Assembly (NCBI GenBank): GCA_029817715.1
Contig: JARUPY010000474.1
Span: 2,480,001-2,544,000 of the forward strand
Direction of reading: 5' to 3'
DNA length: 64,000 bases
Source of the DNA: Melastoma dodecandrum
Taxonomy: Eukaryota; Streptophyta; Magnoliopsida; Myrtales; Melastomataceae
The notes under the pieces: generated by a model
Told to the model about the DNA's origin: nothing
The model's input: only the letters and a program-made list of their open reading frames with translations
Databases searched by the model: none
Position numbers and translations under genes: made by a program
Shown: positions 1 through 11,339 of the stretch, piece after piece
Position numbering within the stretch: the stretch's first letter is position 1
Layout of the letters: each line of letters opens with the position of its first letter

Positions 1-803
1 TCTAGTTATCCAACCAATAATTATACCGCCTTTTCGTGTCATTCTGACGTGTTGACTGATAATCACATCGAGAATATTTGACAAACAAATATGGGGCTCG
101 ATATTTGGTTCGAGAATGTGATCATTATGAATAAATAGTAAAAAAAAAACATAATGCTTAAGCAAGAATGAATATTTACAAAAGCTTATGGAGTATATAC
201 TTACAGAAAAAGTTGTAGATAATGAAAATGCCTTAAGACTAAGAGTCAAGTGACAATCCATTTTTGTTTGAATTGTCATTGTGCTCCTTTAGTTACATAT
301 TTAAAAAGCCTATTTATCTTAAAAAACACTACCTATCTAAAATCTCATAGTTATCTTTATGTTGAGTAGCTTTGTTTATCTAGTCACGTCATATCATAAC
401 TGTTGTTGAGTCGTCTCCTTTTGCTCAACGTCGTCATGTCAAATATCAATTACCTTCTTGGTCTTGTGAGTATCCTTAGGCAACGCCCATGTCTTTCGCC
501 TAGATGGGTTGGAAATTATTACTCTTTTGGACGAGTGATGGGATGCGGGCAACATTCAACAATAAGCGAACGTTGAAACAAGACAATACTCCGCATCCAA
601 CGAGTGATAACAACATGTTGTGATCTTCTGGATAAAGTCCAAACAATGACAACATACCGTTATAGCTAAAAAATAAACGATTTCCTTGTATTAGGCCTAT
701 GTCTAGACCCATTCTTGTTTAAGACCTATGATCTAAATTTTTCAGTAAGATACCTAGAGTTCTTACCTAGATGATGTTGCCTAAGGTTGAGTTTTTGCGG
801 GTA
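1..803. other. AT-rich flank, no gene recognised
   Basis: No open frame here resembles a protein family I know, and no splice-consistent exon chain is visible. The stretch lies outside the inverted repeat that begins near 804. Confidence 0.5.
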
Positions 804-1302
804 GAGGACACAACTAAAGTCCCATGGGCAGGACGTCCCGTCCATTATAAAACAGTAACACATTGTATCGTAAAATTTTATGAAACAGTCGGTTCATATT
901 TCATACTTTATGAAAACATTTCGTAAATTACCTAAAATCAAATCGTGGGTTTCATAAAATTTTTCACCGTAGCCTCTTCGTAAAATAGCAATGAGTTTCC
1001 TAAAATTTTTACGAATATTTTTTTCGTAAAGTATTCCAAAGTTTTGTAAATAACGGAAAAATTGACCATTGCTTCGTAAAGTTTTACGGGCACTTATGGG
1101 CCTCTTCATAAAATAACAATGGGCGTAAATATTTACAAAAACGTTTTTCGTAAAGTATGAATCTATTTCATAAAGTAAGAAAATCGATCATGGGCTTTGT
1201 AAAACTTTACGAAGCCCAATCCCGTGGTTCGTAAAATTTTATGAATTATTGTTTCGTAAAGTACGAAACTTGAACAGTGTACCCCGACCCTAATTTTATA
1301 CC
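804..1302 (+). repeat. Left TIR of the MULE, built from TTCGTAAA palindromic units
   Basis: The arm is filled with variants of TTCGTAAA, TTTACGAA and TTCATAAA, often back to back as the palindrome CGTAAAATTTTACG. Spacing is irregular and GTGGGCTT-type spacers recur. Its reverse complement is found at 8225-8720, including the landmarks AATCGTGGG..ATAAAAT and ACAGTA. Confidence 0.8.
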
Positions 1303-3109
1303 TATAATCAAGGACTAATTAGTAATTTCTTTAATTTTTATCTAGGGATCACTTTGTCATTAGCTTTTTCTTGAGCAGTTCGTAATGATTATAATGTATG
1401 AAAGCCCTGAACTTTACCGATTCGATTGGCAAGAACAAGTTCACATACAACTTCAAAACTTCACCGATATAACCAATCAACATTATATCACATAAACAAT
1501 CACAGCGGATCCGTTCACGACATCTTCAAAAAACTAGCCACCAAAATCCAAGTCCTTCAACACCTTCATAGGATTCCCGACCAACACTCCTACATGTCCG
1601 TGAAGAGATTGCGAGGGTAGTCCTGGATGAAAACCAAAATACAACAAACTTGCGAAGGTTATTTCAGTTAACAACAAAGCAATGTGGAAGAATAATACTT
1701 TACCATAAGTAATCTATTTTTCATGGCGTTATCTTCTTCGAAAAAGGTGAACATGATCTCTTCTCAATGCCTTATTATCCATTGCCGTACCATGATGTCA
1801 CGATATGATAGTTGTTGAAATTGAGATTATTGGTAATCTCATTCGGATTGGTCAATGGATGCTGATTGAAAATGATACCTTTAGATAGAGAACAAGTCGA
1901 CTGTGTCAACTCCAAAGGATGGAGCGCTGTTAACTCCATGTTAGAGATGTCTTCTGCAATTCCCGTATCAACATACCATACTTTATTAATAAGAAACTCC
2001 CAATAAGTGACCGAGTCGAAAAGGTCAAGCTTCAAAAGAACGTGGTATGTTTTGTTAGACGTGTATGCAAAAAGTAGCTTCAATATGTTCCGTTCTGTTG
2101 ACAAAATTAGTCTGTTGATGCTTATTGAATAACGTGAATCAAAGGGATATTCATTCCACATAGAAGGAATTCTATGGTGTTATCAATGATCCCCTTGTTC
2201 ACATCAGCAGATGCTTTCGGATTTTGCAGGATAGTGGAGCGGAGCTCGTGCACCTATCGACTGTTTGGATTTTCCCATTGAATGCCTAGTGACATGCGAT
2301 ATGGTAGATCACCACGTATGCCGACACATTCTTGATATCTCTCATGCCTAGCCATATCTGAATGTTTAGGCATAAAATGTTTGTGAAGGTTGAAGGGTGA
2401 CTGAAGCAACTTGTTTGCTGCATCTTATGGACTCCCCTTGTTGCGATATGTAAGACTTTTTTGATAACTATCCGTTCTACATTTGGACCGACTACTTGGT
2501 ACTCTTCCCTGGGATGGTTATGCCGAAGGAGATAACAAGGACCTTTTTATAACAAAAAACTGAAGAGTTGGTCGGAAGTTCTATGAAACTGACCTACATT
2601 GCAAGCAATGAAGAAATGGTTGCTTGGATTGGGGCTATCAGAATTGTCATCTTCATGCAGTGAAGAGACGGTTGCATAGATTTGGGGGCTATCAGACATG
2701 GTAGCTGACTAATACACATTAATAGTCACCTAAATGAAGTAAAGTATAATACCGACTGAAGTGACATTGATTCCACTTACATAAACCCTCATCTTTAATG
2801 GTAATAAATGACCTTACGCGATGTTATCAGCAAGGGGAAGATACGGATCCATTATTAGAAATGCAATAATTTTCAACATTGAAAAAGTCAATATACATAG
2901 TTTCGACCAGCTTCCTTCCAAGCATTTTAGATGTAATATGTAGGACGTCTGTAGTGTGTAAGGGTTAGATAAAGGTCGAAGTTAATTTTTTGGGGTATAC
3001 TACTGACATTCACCCACACTAGTTTGGAGGTGCTAATCGGTTAGACATTTGATGTCAAAGATGGACGTCGGAGATGTGGAGACAATCATGGATTCGTCCA
3101 ATCTTTATG
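1303..3109. other. MULE interior, unrecognised
   Basis: The longest frame is a 128-codon minus-strand ORF at 1775-2161 (N-terminus MWNEYPFDSRYSISINRLIL). I do not recognise it, and no motif is visible. It could be a decayed captured gene of the element or chance. Nothing else is supported. Confidence 0.3.
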
Positions 3110-4850
3110 AGAGGAAGATTTCATGTCATGACATTTGAATCGGCGGAAGTGGTCGGCAATATTTTCTTGGTTTATGCGGGGGTTCATGGATTTTTCATTC
3201 ATGAGCAAGATTGTCGTCGGGATTAGAATGGTGAAGTCGTGATGCAGAACTGAGTGTATTCAAGGCAAGGGTTTCCACGTCGAAAGCACAAACTGAACAC
3301 ATTTGTTCATTATAAGGCATCTGGTCGAGTTGGATGTAGTTCGACAATAAAAAATATAGTTAAAGTGAATGGATATTGTGTGGTGTCGTGCGTTAACCTT
3401 TTGTACAATCACGAACTTGTTCCAACTTCCTTGACTTCTTTTCTTAAAGGAACGTCAAAACATTATTGAAGCCGACATGACAGGCATTCAAAGGATGTTT
3501 AGCGGCGGAATGAGGCAGTACGACATCATACGACTACTTGTGCACATTTTTGGTAGCCATAATCGCGTTGATTTCCTGATGAAGGATATGAATAATCCCG
3601 TTGGTGACAATTGTCGTCGTATTAAGGCTTCTTCGGAGTTTGACACAACTTTTGCTTATCTAATGTTCAAAGCACAAAGATTTCGAAATGGCTTTGGTTA
3701 CTGATGTACAACAAGAGAAAGTAAACAGGATGTATTGAGCCGACAATACTTGTATAATGGATTATAATGCCTTTGGAGACGTAGCTGCAATGGATTTCAC
3801 ATTTAAGACGAATGCATATGGGATACAAATGGTGGTATCGTGGCGTTAATCACCATCACCAGAAGTTTTTCTATGATCAACTCTCATTGCTAATGAGACA
3901 ATAAATGACTACCTTTGGTTGACTCGCACACATACTTTAGTTATTGGAGGTAAGCATCCAATGGGTGTTGTCACTAACGTCGATGAAGCCATGATAGCAG
4001 TTGTGTATGAAGTATGGCCAGAGTTGAAACATCGTTATGTATATCACATTTCTATCACAATATTTGCTGATATGTCCATGATGATGCAAAGAGGAACATC
4101 GATGAAGTGGAGAATCAATGGAATTAGCTCTTTATTGATAGAGGGAACACCAACGTAAGATGGCTGAAACAAATTTGCGCATGTAGGCACATGTGGTGGC
4201 AGACTTACCTATAGGACCGGTTTTGGGCGGAGCTACAAAACAATCAACGGTGGGAGCAGATGCATTCGTACATGAAGGGTTACGTCACAGCGAAGCATAA
4301 GTTGTATGAATTCACACCATTTTTAAAGGGAAATCACAGATCTACGCCATAAAGAACTTCACGCGAATTATGACTCAAAGAACAAAGTTGGACCTTATGT
4401 CACTATGCTTCGAAGGTTCGAGGATCACACTTGTCGAAAGGTTCAAGCTCAATTGAGACGTGAAAACTTATTTTATGTTGTGAACAAGTACAAAATGAAC
4501 ATTAACTGTGTCTACAATGTCTTAGAAGTTGACTCAAAGAAAGGATCGGTCAAAGTACCGAGCGGTGTGTGTATGAAGGATATCTTTTGTTCTTACTTCC
4601 ACTTTGAAAATTTTGACTTTCCATGTGGCCACGCACTGCACATTGCGAAAATAGAAGGAATGACAGAGGCATTGAAGTCCGTTTACCGGTAGGCGAAGCA
4701 TAAGGGATACAATTAACGACATAAGGCAAGGCGTTTTGATGGCAGCATGTTGTTCTTTATGATGTTGGGATGGGACATCGACAGAGTGCTACAATATTAT
4801 GCAGACTATAATTGCAGAGATAACTAACAACATTGAGAACAATTGCATTA
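3110..4850 (+). pseudogene. FAR1/FHY3-type MULE transposase relic
   Basis: Three family blocks occur in order but in shifting frames. First is a FAR1-type DNA-binding region (3115-3420; YAGVHGFFIHE, a GRVGC zinc-ligand segment and a final NHELVP-like motif). Second is the MULE transposase core (3477-4160), with a D-x-TFKTN strand, a GVNHHHQ motif, a VTNVDEAMIAV block and an HRYVYHI motif. Third is a SWIM zinc finger (4580-4660; CSYFHFENFDFPCGHALHI), where the C-x-C pair is reduced to one Cys. FAR1-family proteins derive from MuDR-type transposases and are usually 650-850 aa. Here the longest open piece is 95 aa and at least five breaks are needed, so it is dead. Its position inside the TIRs makes it the element's own transposase rather than a host FAR1 gene. 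Confidence 0.75.
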
Positions 4851-6049
4851 GCCCTGTAGATGACGACGAAGGGTATACACATTGGCTGGAAAAAAGGCGA
4901 ACATCCATGGAAAGGATCCAATTATAGATCTTGGTGACTTCAATATCGATTACGACATGGATCAACAAGGTAAGTCGATTATGTTTCTAATTCTACTGAA
5001 GATGATCCTAAATCTGAATTTGCTAAAGGTGACAGGTTTGTATGTAACTAGTGGGTTTAAGGTGGGTTTACAATGAGCTATTCCAAAAGATTACCTTTAA
5101 TGTACTAGACGCTTCTAAGGTTTCCAAGCGCTACACATCTTTTTTCGCCCTTCCTTAATACTTTAATGCACTTTCTTCCACTGGACATTATCGACCCACT
5201 GTATTAGGCTGACAACCGATTGAAATTTGTCCATCAAACCTAGAGACTGAGCAATAAAATAACTATTAAGGGCATTGTCATTTGAATATGGAATCATCAT
5301 TGCATTTGATGTTGATATTATTCTTACCATTTCTGAGATGTATGCCAAAAGGTAGTGCCATGAACTTCATCAGAAACAAGCCGCGGACGACAATATAATT
5401 TTCATTTTAAAAATGAAAGCCATATACATTTTGGAAATCACACTATATTGAATAACATGCCAATAAAGAATAATGGGCAAAATCAAGTTAGAAACACACC
5501 CATTTCTAGTTTTGAATTGTCTTGGGACGTTATCTGGATAAGTAATAAGCCAAGCCTTAATGTCAGGTAGGTCAGCGCAATCAATGTGATTCAATTTTTG
5601 GTTTTCCTGTAAAATATGCTAAGTAGTTTGACTTCTCGCTTGTGCATGTCCTTTCTGCCATCATGGTTTTGGATTCTACCCTGACCAGTATTGAGAATAA
5701 GAATCTAACTTGTGTCGAAATTTGTCATTTGTAATGTCCAGTTTCAATAAGCAGCATAAACCGGAACATATATTTGTCATGATAAGTATGAGGTTACAAC
5801 AAAATTTGGTTGCTTCAAGACTTTGAAAATAAATTATATTTTACCATTCCAAAGTCGTCGTTTATGCCGAGTTGCGCCGCGTACTTTTTGTGGAGATGTT
5901 CTCTATTAATTCCAGATAATGTTGGCATATTCTGTATATTGAATTTAGTTATTACCAATGCATGTTTTATATGGTTAAGAAACAGGTTCATCACTTTACC
6001 ATGTGTGAATGGATGAATTATTTTGGGATCATGATATTTTCTACTATTA
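4851..6049. other. MULE interior, no gene recognised
   Basis: Short minus-strand frames (5163-5348, 5370-5594) show no family resemblance. They lie downstream, on the same strand, of the plant-mobile-domain-like relic and could be its decayed continuation, interrupted by the copia fragment. Confidence 0.3.
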
Positions 6050-6797
6050 TTTAATTTAAATTTAATTTATAAATAATATGTAATAGGATTTTCAGTAGAT
6101 TTAGTTTAGATCTTTTTTTAGGTTATAAATATATGTCTTTCATATGAAGAGCCTTTTTCATTAGAAATAAAATCTAATTTTTCGCTTTCGCATATCCATA
6201 CTCAAAATACCCAGCAGTGGCATCGGACGGGGTTCGATCGTTGTTATGGCTTCCAGCGGTTCGTCATCTCCTATGGTTCCGATCTTCGACAGCGAAACTA
6301 TCAGTTGTGGGCCGTGAAGATGAAAACACACCTCAATGATCTTGGCTTGTGGCAGTGAGTTGAAGCTGAAAAAGATCTAACACCTTTAGGTAATAATCCG
6401 ACCTTGAATCAAATCTAACTCCATGAGTAGGAGTCAACAAAGGCTCCAAAGGCCTTGTCCTACACTTTTTCTCCAGTCTTGGATGTCATCTTCACAAGAA
6501 AGGCTTGTGAGACTCCTAAGGACGCGTGGGATAAGTTACATGAGGAGTTTATTGGCAGGAGCAGAGCTGTCGTATGTAGATTCTCAATTTGAAGAGAGAA
6601 TTCGAGCGTGTCTGCGGATGAAAGAACGTGAGACCGTCAAAGAGTATGCTGATAGACCTGTGGCGGTCATCAATAAAATTCGGCTTCTTGGAGAGGAATT
6701 GCCAGATAGCATAATCGTGAAGAAAGTGTCGGTGAGTTTGTCAGAAAAATTTGAGTCAAAAATATCATCTCTTGAAGACTCGAAAGATTTAAGTCAA
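6050..6797 (+). pseudogene. Truncated Ty1/copia 5' end: LTR remnant, PBS and gag relic
   Basis: A TATA-like ATAAATATATG near 6126 and an LTR-end-like stretch are followed by GTGGCATCGGAC (~6218), a decayed match to the initiator-Met tRNA primer site TGGTATCAGAGC. From the ATG at 6246 the three frames together carry a copia gag (UBN2-like) pattern: VPIFD.., KMKTHLNDLGLWQ-like, EAEKDLTPLG, ACETPKDAWDKLHEEF, MKERETVKEYADR and EKFESKISSLEDSKDLS. Several frameshifts and stops break it, and it ends abruptly at 6797 where the plant-mobile-domain relic begins on the other strand. It is a 5'-fragment inserted in the MULE; the rest of the element is missing. Confidence 0.7.
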
Positions 6798-7277
6798 TCA
6801 TGTAACTTTTACAGATGGACAAAGATGCTCCAATACATGAGACGTCCAATCAAAGGTGGCTACTGCTCCTAAATCATTGATCGCGAACAGAAATTCTTTG
6901 CCAATATTCACCCATATACCTTGATAGAGGTAAGAACCCAAAAGGAATAAAAGTACCTCGAGCATGAGAGTGTCGTCGACCACGTTCCGCATGTGCAGGT
7001 GCTTTTCGACCGACAACATAGAAATCATCCCCCAGCTTAAGTGTACTAACGGGTTAGATTCTACGTTCTCCATAGATCCGGTAAATGGAACTTTGATATC
7101 CGTACATCGAATGCCAATAAGAGCATCGACGTCACTAGGCTTGAATTGGTGTTTCATATCGCTTATTACCATTGTCCGCGTGTCAGGATTGAAATTGCTT
7201 ATCAAGTGTTGTAAAATTCCATGATGTACTAGCTTGTTACCAATATGGAGTAGCCCTCCAAACCTAGTTTGTCTCAA
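6798..7277 (-). pseudogene. Plant-mobile-domain-like (DUF1985/aminotransferase-like) relic
   Basis: An open 159-codon minus-strand frame. Its N-terminal part (residues 18-50: HHGILQHLISNFNPDTRTM..FKPSDVDALIGI) fits the start of the plant mobile domain/DUF1985-type fold. The later part (LMLEVLLFLLGSYLYQ.., then INDLGAVATFDWTSHVLEHL) fits the typical FLLG...L.D...I..YDW..V motif. Such domains are known passengers of plant MULEs, often with a ULP1-type protease; none is seen here. The frame stops exactly where the copia gag fragment begins, suggesting the insertion cut it. A gene of MULE origin is more likely than a host gene. Confidence 0.5.
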
Positions 7278-8224
7278 AGCTGCTCACTTTTCGTCATTAA
7301 AAGATTTAAATAAACTTATCTTCTTAGGGCTGCATCTGGTTTGGATGTAATGCTATCACCATACAATGTACATAATCTTATATTAACCCATTTCCAAGAA
7401 AACAACATGTTATATATGTCACGAACCTAATAAAATGTGAGTGATCGATCTCTTTTCCTTTTCAAATTAGCGCTAGTATCCAAATCAACATTGCAGTGTT
7501 TCATCAGCAATTGAAATGTAATTTGTATCCAAAGTCTCATTTGACAAATAAAATGAGGTCATTAACTTTACATTTGAGAAGCCACCACCAACAATGCACA
7601 ACCCACATGTTTCGAACGAAAAAAATCTGTCCGGAATCTAAAACCTACATGAAATAAGCCCTCATGACACTCAAGAATAACCTAATAACACATGACAACC
7701 TAGAATCTAAACAACAATCATCCCTCACAACCAACTTTGGCAGACAAATAGAAACACCCGATCATTTATAGAATCATATCATCGTAGCAATCCCAGGCTC
7801 GAGGAGATCAGAAACACCATAAAACCCTACTCATTAAGAACACTCGAGGAAAAGAACAAAACACCCTATCTCAACACATTAGTCTTGAAGGACGAGATCA
7901 CAAATCAACAAATAAAACACCACAAACCCTTATCTAACATAGCGCCATTTCAACACCATGAGGACGAAATGGTCAGAAATTATTTACCCGTTTCTACGTT
8001 TTATTGGAGTAAAACCGGCCGACCCGGAGCTTTAGGCGAGGCAAGTATTTAGGTGAACATTGGACAGAGATCTCAAAGAGCTTGGAGAGGCAATTCTTCT
8101 TGTGGGAGTTTCTTCACTGCTGAAGAAATGGTTAATTACAAAAGTAGTCCCAAGATAAAAAATAAAAAAATTAATAGTTTTTTTTTTTTTGTTAAGGAAA
8201 TAAATTAATAGTTGGCCTCCGATT
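7278..8224. other. MULE interior, no gene recognised
   Basis: AT-rich, with no convincing coding signal on either strand. A T-run lies at 8178-8190. Confidence 0.4.
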
Positions 8225-8720
8225 GGTAAGGAATTAGGGTTGCGGTACACTTTTCCAGTTTCGTACTTTATGAAAAAAATAATTCATAAAATTTTACAAA
8301 CCATGAGATTGGGCTTCGTAATTATGAAGCCGCGGTCGATTTTCATACTCTACGAAATAATTTCGTACTTTACGAAAAATCGGTTAGTAAATATTTAGAA
8401 TCCCATTGTTATTTTATGAAAGTGTTCCTAAAAGCATGTAAAATTTTATGAGCCCCATAGTCAATTTTGTCCTAATTTACGAAACGTTGAAAGTTACGAA
8501 ATAGTTTTATACTTTATGAAAAATATGATTAAAATTTTACAAAACTCATTACTATTTTACGAAGATGCCTGGAAAAGCTGATAACATTTTATAAAGCCCA
8601 CGATTCGATTTTTCATATTATAGTTTATGAAATATTTTTATAAGCTCAAAATGTGAATATACTGTTTTGTAAAATTTGTGGAGGATGTCCCAGTAATGAA
8701 GATAATCGTTTTGTGTCCTC
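8225..8720 (-). repeat. Right TIR of the MULE
   Basis: Reverse-complement partner of 804-1302, again packed with TTCGTAAA/TTTACGAA variants and the palindrome CATAAAATTTTAC. The inner end GAATTAGGG..GGTACAC..TTTCGTACTTTA mirrors the inner end of the left arm. Divergence between the arms is substantial, so the element is old. Confidence 0.8.
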
Positions 8721-8767
8721 GTATTTTGACTAGGAACTTGGATGAGCATACAGTTCCTACCTTTAAT

Positions 8768-9259
8768 TGTTGGGTGGGAACCGCCGGCGCCGATGACGAA
8801 ATCGAGAAATAATAGGACGGTATTCGACTCACAGATTTACGTGGTTCGTCCCAAACCTGCCTATGTTAACGGAGAGGTCCTCCTTGAGATTCCACTATAA
8901 CCAACGAGTTACACGATTGAAAGCATTGAGAAAGTTTCACCCTGAGTCATCGTAGAAAGCCCTCTACCCGACTCTTCGAACATTCTCACCGCTCACCGTG
9001 TATTCCTCGTTCCCAGTACAACAACTTACCAAAGACGTCGGAGCGCGACAACTCGTCGCCTCCCTTACCCTAATTACAGAGTCTATATCGCACTAACCCG
9101 TGGATCTCACCTTGATTCGATCCGACTCTCCTATTTTGTAGCTCTGGCAATCCGTCTATTTATAACAGACAATAAAATCTAGGACAATATCTTTTCAATA
9201 TCTCATAATATCACAAAAAATCTTATGTGATATTATTTACCAGATTTTTCAAGATTTCA
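8768..9259 (-). repeat. Left LTR of the TRIM/LARD-like element
   Basis: A 492-bp direct repeat of 9999-10022 plus 18755-19199. Shared landmarks in order are ATTTACGTGGTTCG, GGTCCTCCTTGAGATTCCAC, CTCTACCCGACTCTTCGAAC and GTGTATTCCTC..TTCCCAGTA. It is the 3' LTR in the element's own (minus) orientation. Confidence 0.75.
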
Positions 9260-9998
9260 CCTTCACTCCACCTTGAGCCGATGTTCCTGAAATCTTCGAA
9301 ATCTCCTTTCTAGACCTCTCAAGCCTCCGAAAAAGCTCCATGACCAAATATATATTGTGCTTCCACGAGCCTTGACTCCGACTCTAAACTCCGCACAAAC
9401 AACGCACTTGAGCAACCACTACACCATGGTATCCACTCTCTATGCGTCCCACATCATTGTACTCAAACCGATGAACTTCACGATCATCAACAAAAGTCAC
9501 ACATTTCGTTGGCCTTTGACTTCTCCACCTGAAGCTACAAACAAGTTTCAACTCACTTGATCAAATTGTTCTGCCCTTTATAGCCTAGCCAACTCCCATG
9601 ACTCCAACCCTAAATTCCGCATGAACCTGCACTTGGGCTAGCACCCATGTGGCTTTCATTATCCGCGCTCCGCATACCTGATCATTAACCGGTGAACTCC
9701 ACATCACCGCAAGAAGATTAGACTCTCACTCAGATCTCAAACTTCTTCACCTGGAACTAAAGAATCGTTCCTCATTGCTCTCAACGCGTCCGTCGATCCT
9801 GCAAGTATCCATCGAACCCAGTGTACTAACTCCCATCGACATCCTTTCTTGGCTCAAAATCCATGAGCCCATGCACACCTCTATTCTCATGGACACCTAG
9901 TCCACTGTATCATCATCCTTCCCCTTATCAAGGCTTGCCCCCTCTGAACTTCCGTCGAGAAAATCCACCGATGTTTACGACCTCCCTCGGATACCAAT
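9260..9998 (-). other. Non-coding interior of the TRIM/LARD-like element with PBS
   Basis: No gag or pol similarity in any frame. The Met-tRNA primer site is at 9985-9996 on the minus strand, directly beside the LTR end at 9999. A pyrimidine-rich plus strand gives the minus-strand purine tract at 9260-9272. Confidence 0.6.
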
Positions 9999-10407
9999 TG
10001 TTGAGCGAGACCGCCGGCGCCGTGTTGACACAATAGATTATTTTGGCCTACTATTTCTGGCAAAGCCTACAATAGACGCTAAGCCCGTAACAGAGTTAGA
10101 CACACCAGGCCTGCATCTGTAGTCTATACAGACTATATGGCTGAGTAGTGATCCTATAACCAGAGGAAGTCTACAAGCTTGCGCTTGCACAAGATACACG
10201 TCATGGATAACGGTTAAATAGCCCCGAGATAAATGGAGCTTACAACCCACGTCTGTACTGATGCACGTCTTAAAAGACAATTGATTAACCCCGAAGTCAA
10301 AGGAGTCTACGACCCACGTCCACACGAGTGGAAGTCAGTTTGTTGGCTCCGAGTTCCTTGGGGGTGGTTGAGTTTGGAAGATCTTCATAAGGTCATAACA
10401 AACCGGG

Positions 10408-10415
10408 TATAAAAG
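10408..10415 (+). promoter_or_regulatory. LTR TATA box
   Basis: TATAAAAG followed by a GGAGAGG tract, at the position expected for the U3 promoter. The 3' LTR has the identical motif at 17891-17898. Confidence 0.7.
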
Positions 10416-10548
10416 GGAGAGGATCTCCCTCAGAGAAAAGCACGAACAAATCAGCCAACAGAAGCTTATCTTGCTTGTCACCCCTTAGTTGTTAGTTGTT
10501 AGGATTCCCCGACCTGGGCGAAACTCTTAAAGTTTCATTGGTCTTCCT

Positions 10549-10870
10549 TCCACCGTCAGAGTGAGCAACCGTAGCTCCGATAGCCAAACTCCGCCTTCAC
10601 TTCCACCGTCAGAGTGAGCAACCATAGCTCCGACGGCCAAACTCCGCCTCCACTTCCACCGTCAGGGGGAGCAACCGTAGCTCCGACGGCCAAACTCCGC
10701 CTTCGCTTCCACCGTCAGCGCAAGCAACCGTAGCTCTGGTAACAACTCCCCTCCAGCATTCCACTGCCAGGACGAGCCACCGTAGTCTTGGTACACAATT
10801 TCGCCTTCGACTCCGCCACCAGGGTGAGCAACCGTAGCCTTGGTATCCACGTCCGCCTCTACATTCGACA
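10549..10870 (+). repeat. 53-bp tandem repeat array in the LTR (about 6 copies)
   Basis: Units start CCACCGTCAG..GAGCAACCGTAGCTCCGA. Starts fall near 10551, 10604, 10657, 10710, 10762 and 10817, a period of 53 bp that drifts in the last two. The 3' LTR holds the homologous array at about 18030-18340. Confidence 0.8.
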
Positions 10871-11265
10871 ACATTCCGTCCACCAAGCCCAGCAACCGAG
10901 TTGTGCCGGCAGGAAGTGCAAGTCTACGGCACTCTGTCTTCAAGTCTACGATGACACTGCCCAGATTCTCAAGTTCATAGTGCCCAACGTCAAGTCCGCG
11001 ACGTCCTTCATCCCCCGGACCTGCTGGACTGCAGTTTCCAGCATCAAGTCTACGACTTAGCTCTGAGTCTACAGAGCCTAGTAGCCAGTCTACAACCTTA
11101 CTACCGTCCTTGGTTTTATTTTTATGGCTGTAAGCATTCTTTACTTATCGTGAAACTGTTTACATTCGATCAATTTCATTCAATTACTTACGGGCGACCA
11201 CATTTACAATCCCTGTGAGTCTTATTGCCAAATATTTCCGACGTGATCCGTTTTCGATGCGAACA

Positions 11266-11290
11266 CGTTTTTGGCGACCACAGTGGGAGT
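11266..11290 (+). promoter_or_regulatory. Primer-binding site region of the gypsy element
   Basis: Directly after the 5' LTR the sequence reads TTTTTGGCGACCACAGTGGG. The TTGGCGACCAC..GTGGG pattern is what plant Tat-type gypsy elements carry after the LTR. I did not assign the tRNA with certainty. Confidence 0.5.
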
Positions 11291-11339
11291 CGTGAAACTT
11301 AAAGTTTTCAGATAGCAAAAAGTACCAGGAGCGGAGCTA

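Larger units (their letters stand above)
804..8720 (+). mobile_element. Degenerate Mutator-like element (MULE) with ~500-bp TIRs
   Basis: Seen: 804-1302 and 8225-8720 are inverted copies of each other. The outer ends read GAGGACACAA (804) and its complement TTGTGTCCTC (8711-8720). The inner ends read AAAGTACGAAACT..GTGTACC..CCCTAATT on the left and its diverged complement on the right. Between them lie a FAR1-type transposase relic (3110-4850, plus strand) and a plant-mobile-domain-like relic (minus strand), with a copia gag fragment inserted. Known: long TIRs plus a MULE/FAR1 transposase with a SWIM zinc finger define Mutator-like elements, and plant MULEs often carry extra ORFs. No 9-bp target duplication could be matched at these ends, so the exact termini are uncertain by a few bases. 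The transposase is full of stops and frameshifts, so the copy cannot be autonomous. Confidence 0.75.
10023..11265 (+). repeat. 5' LTR of the gypsy element
   Basis: 1243 bp, TGTTGACA to GCGAACA. It contains a TATA box (10408), a 53-bp tandem repeat array (10549-10870) and the GTGAGTCTTATTGCCAAATATTTCCG segment just before its end. ORFs inside the array arise because the repeat lacks stops in some frames; I do not regard them as genes. Confidence 0.9.

Noticed and set aside
804..1302. CRISPR-like array of short repeats
   Set aside because: Units are palindromic words at irregular spacing without unique spacers, and the whole arm is inverted at 8225-8720: a transposon TIR in a plant genome.
3110..4850. 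Host FAR1/FHY3 transcription factor gene
   Set aside because: It sits between MULE TIRs, needs many frameshifts, and lacks a continuous exon structure.
10038..10943. ORFs of 90-95 codons inside the 5' LTR (and their copies at 17491-18657)
   Set aside because: They lie in LTR sequence and partly in the 53-bp tandem repeat, with no domain; a repeat free of stops in some frames explains them.
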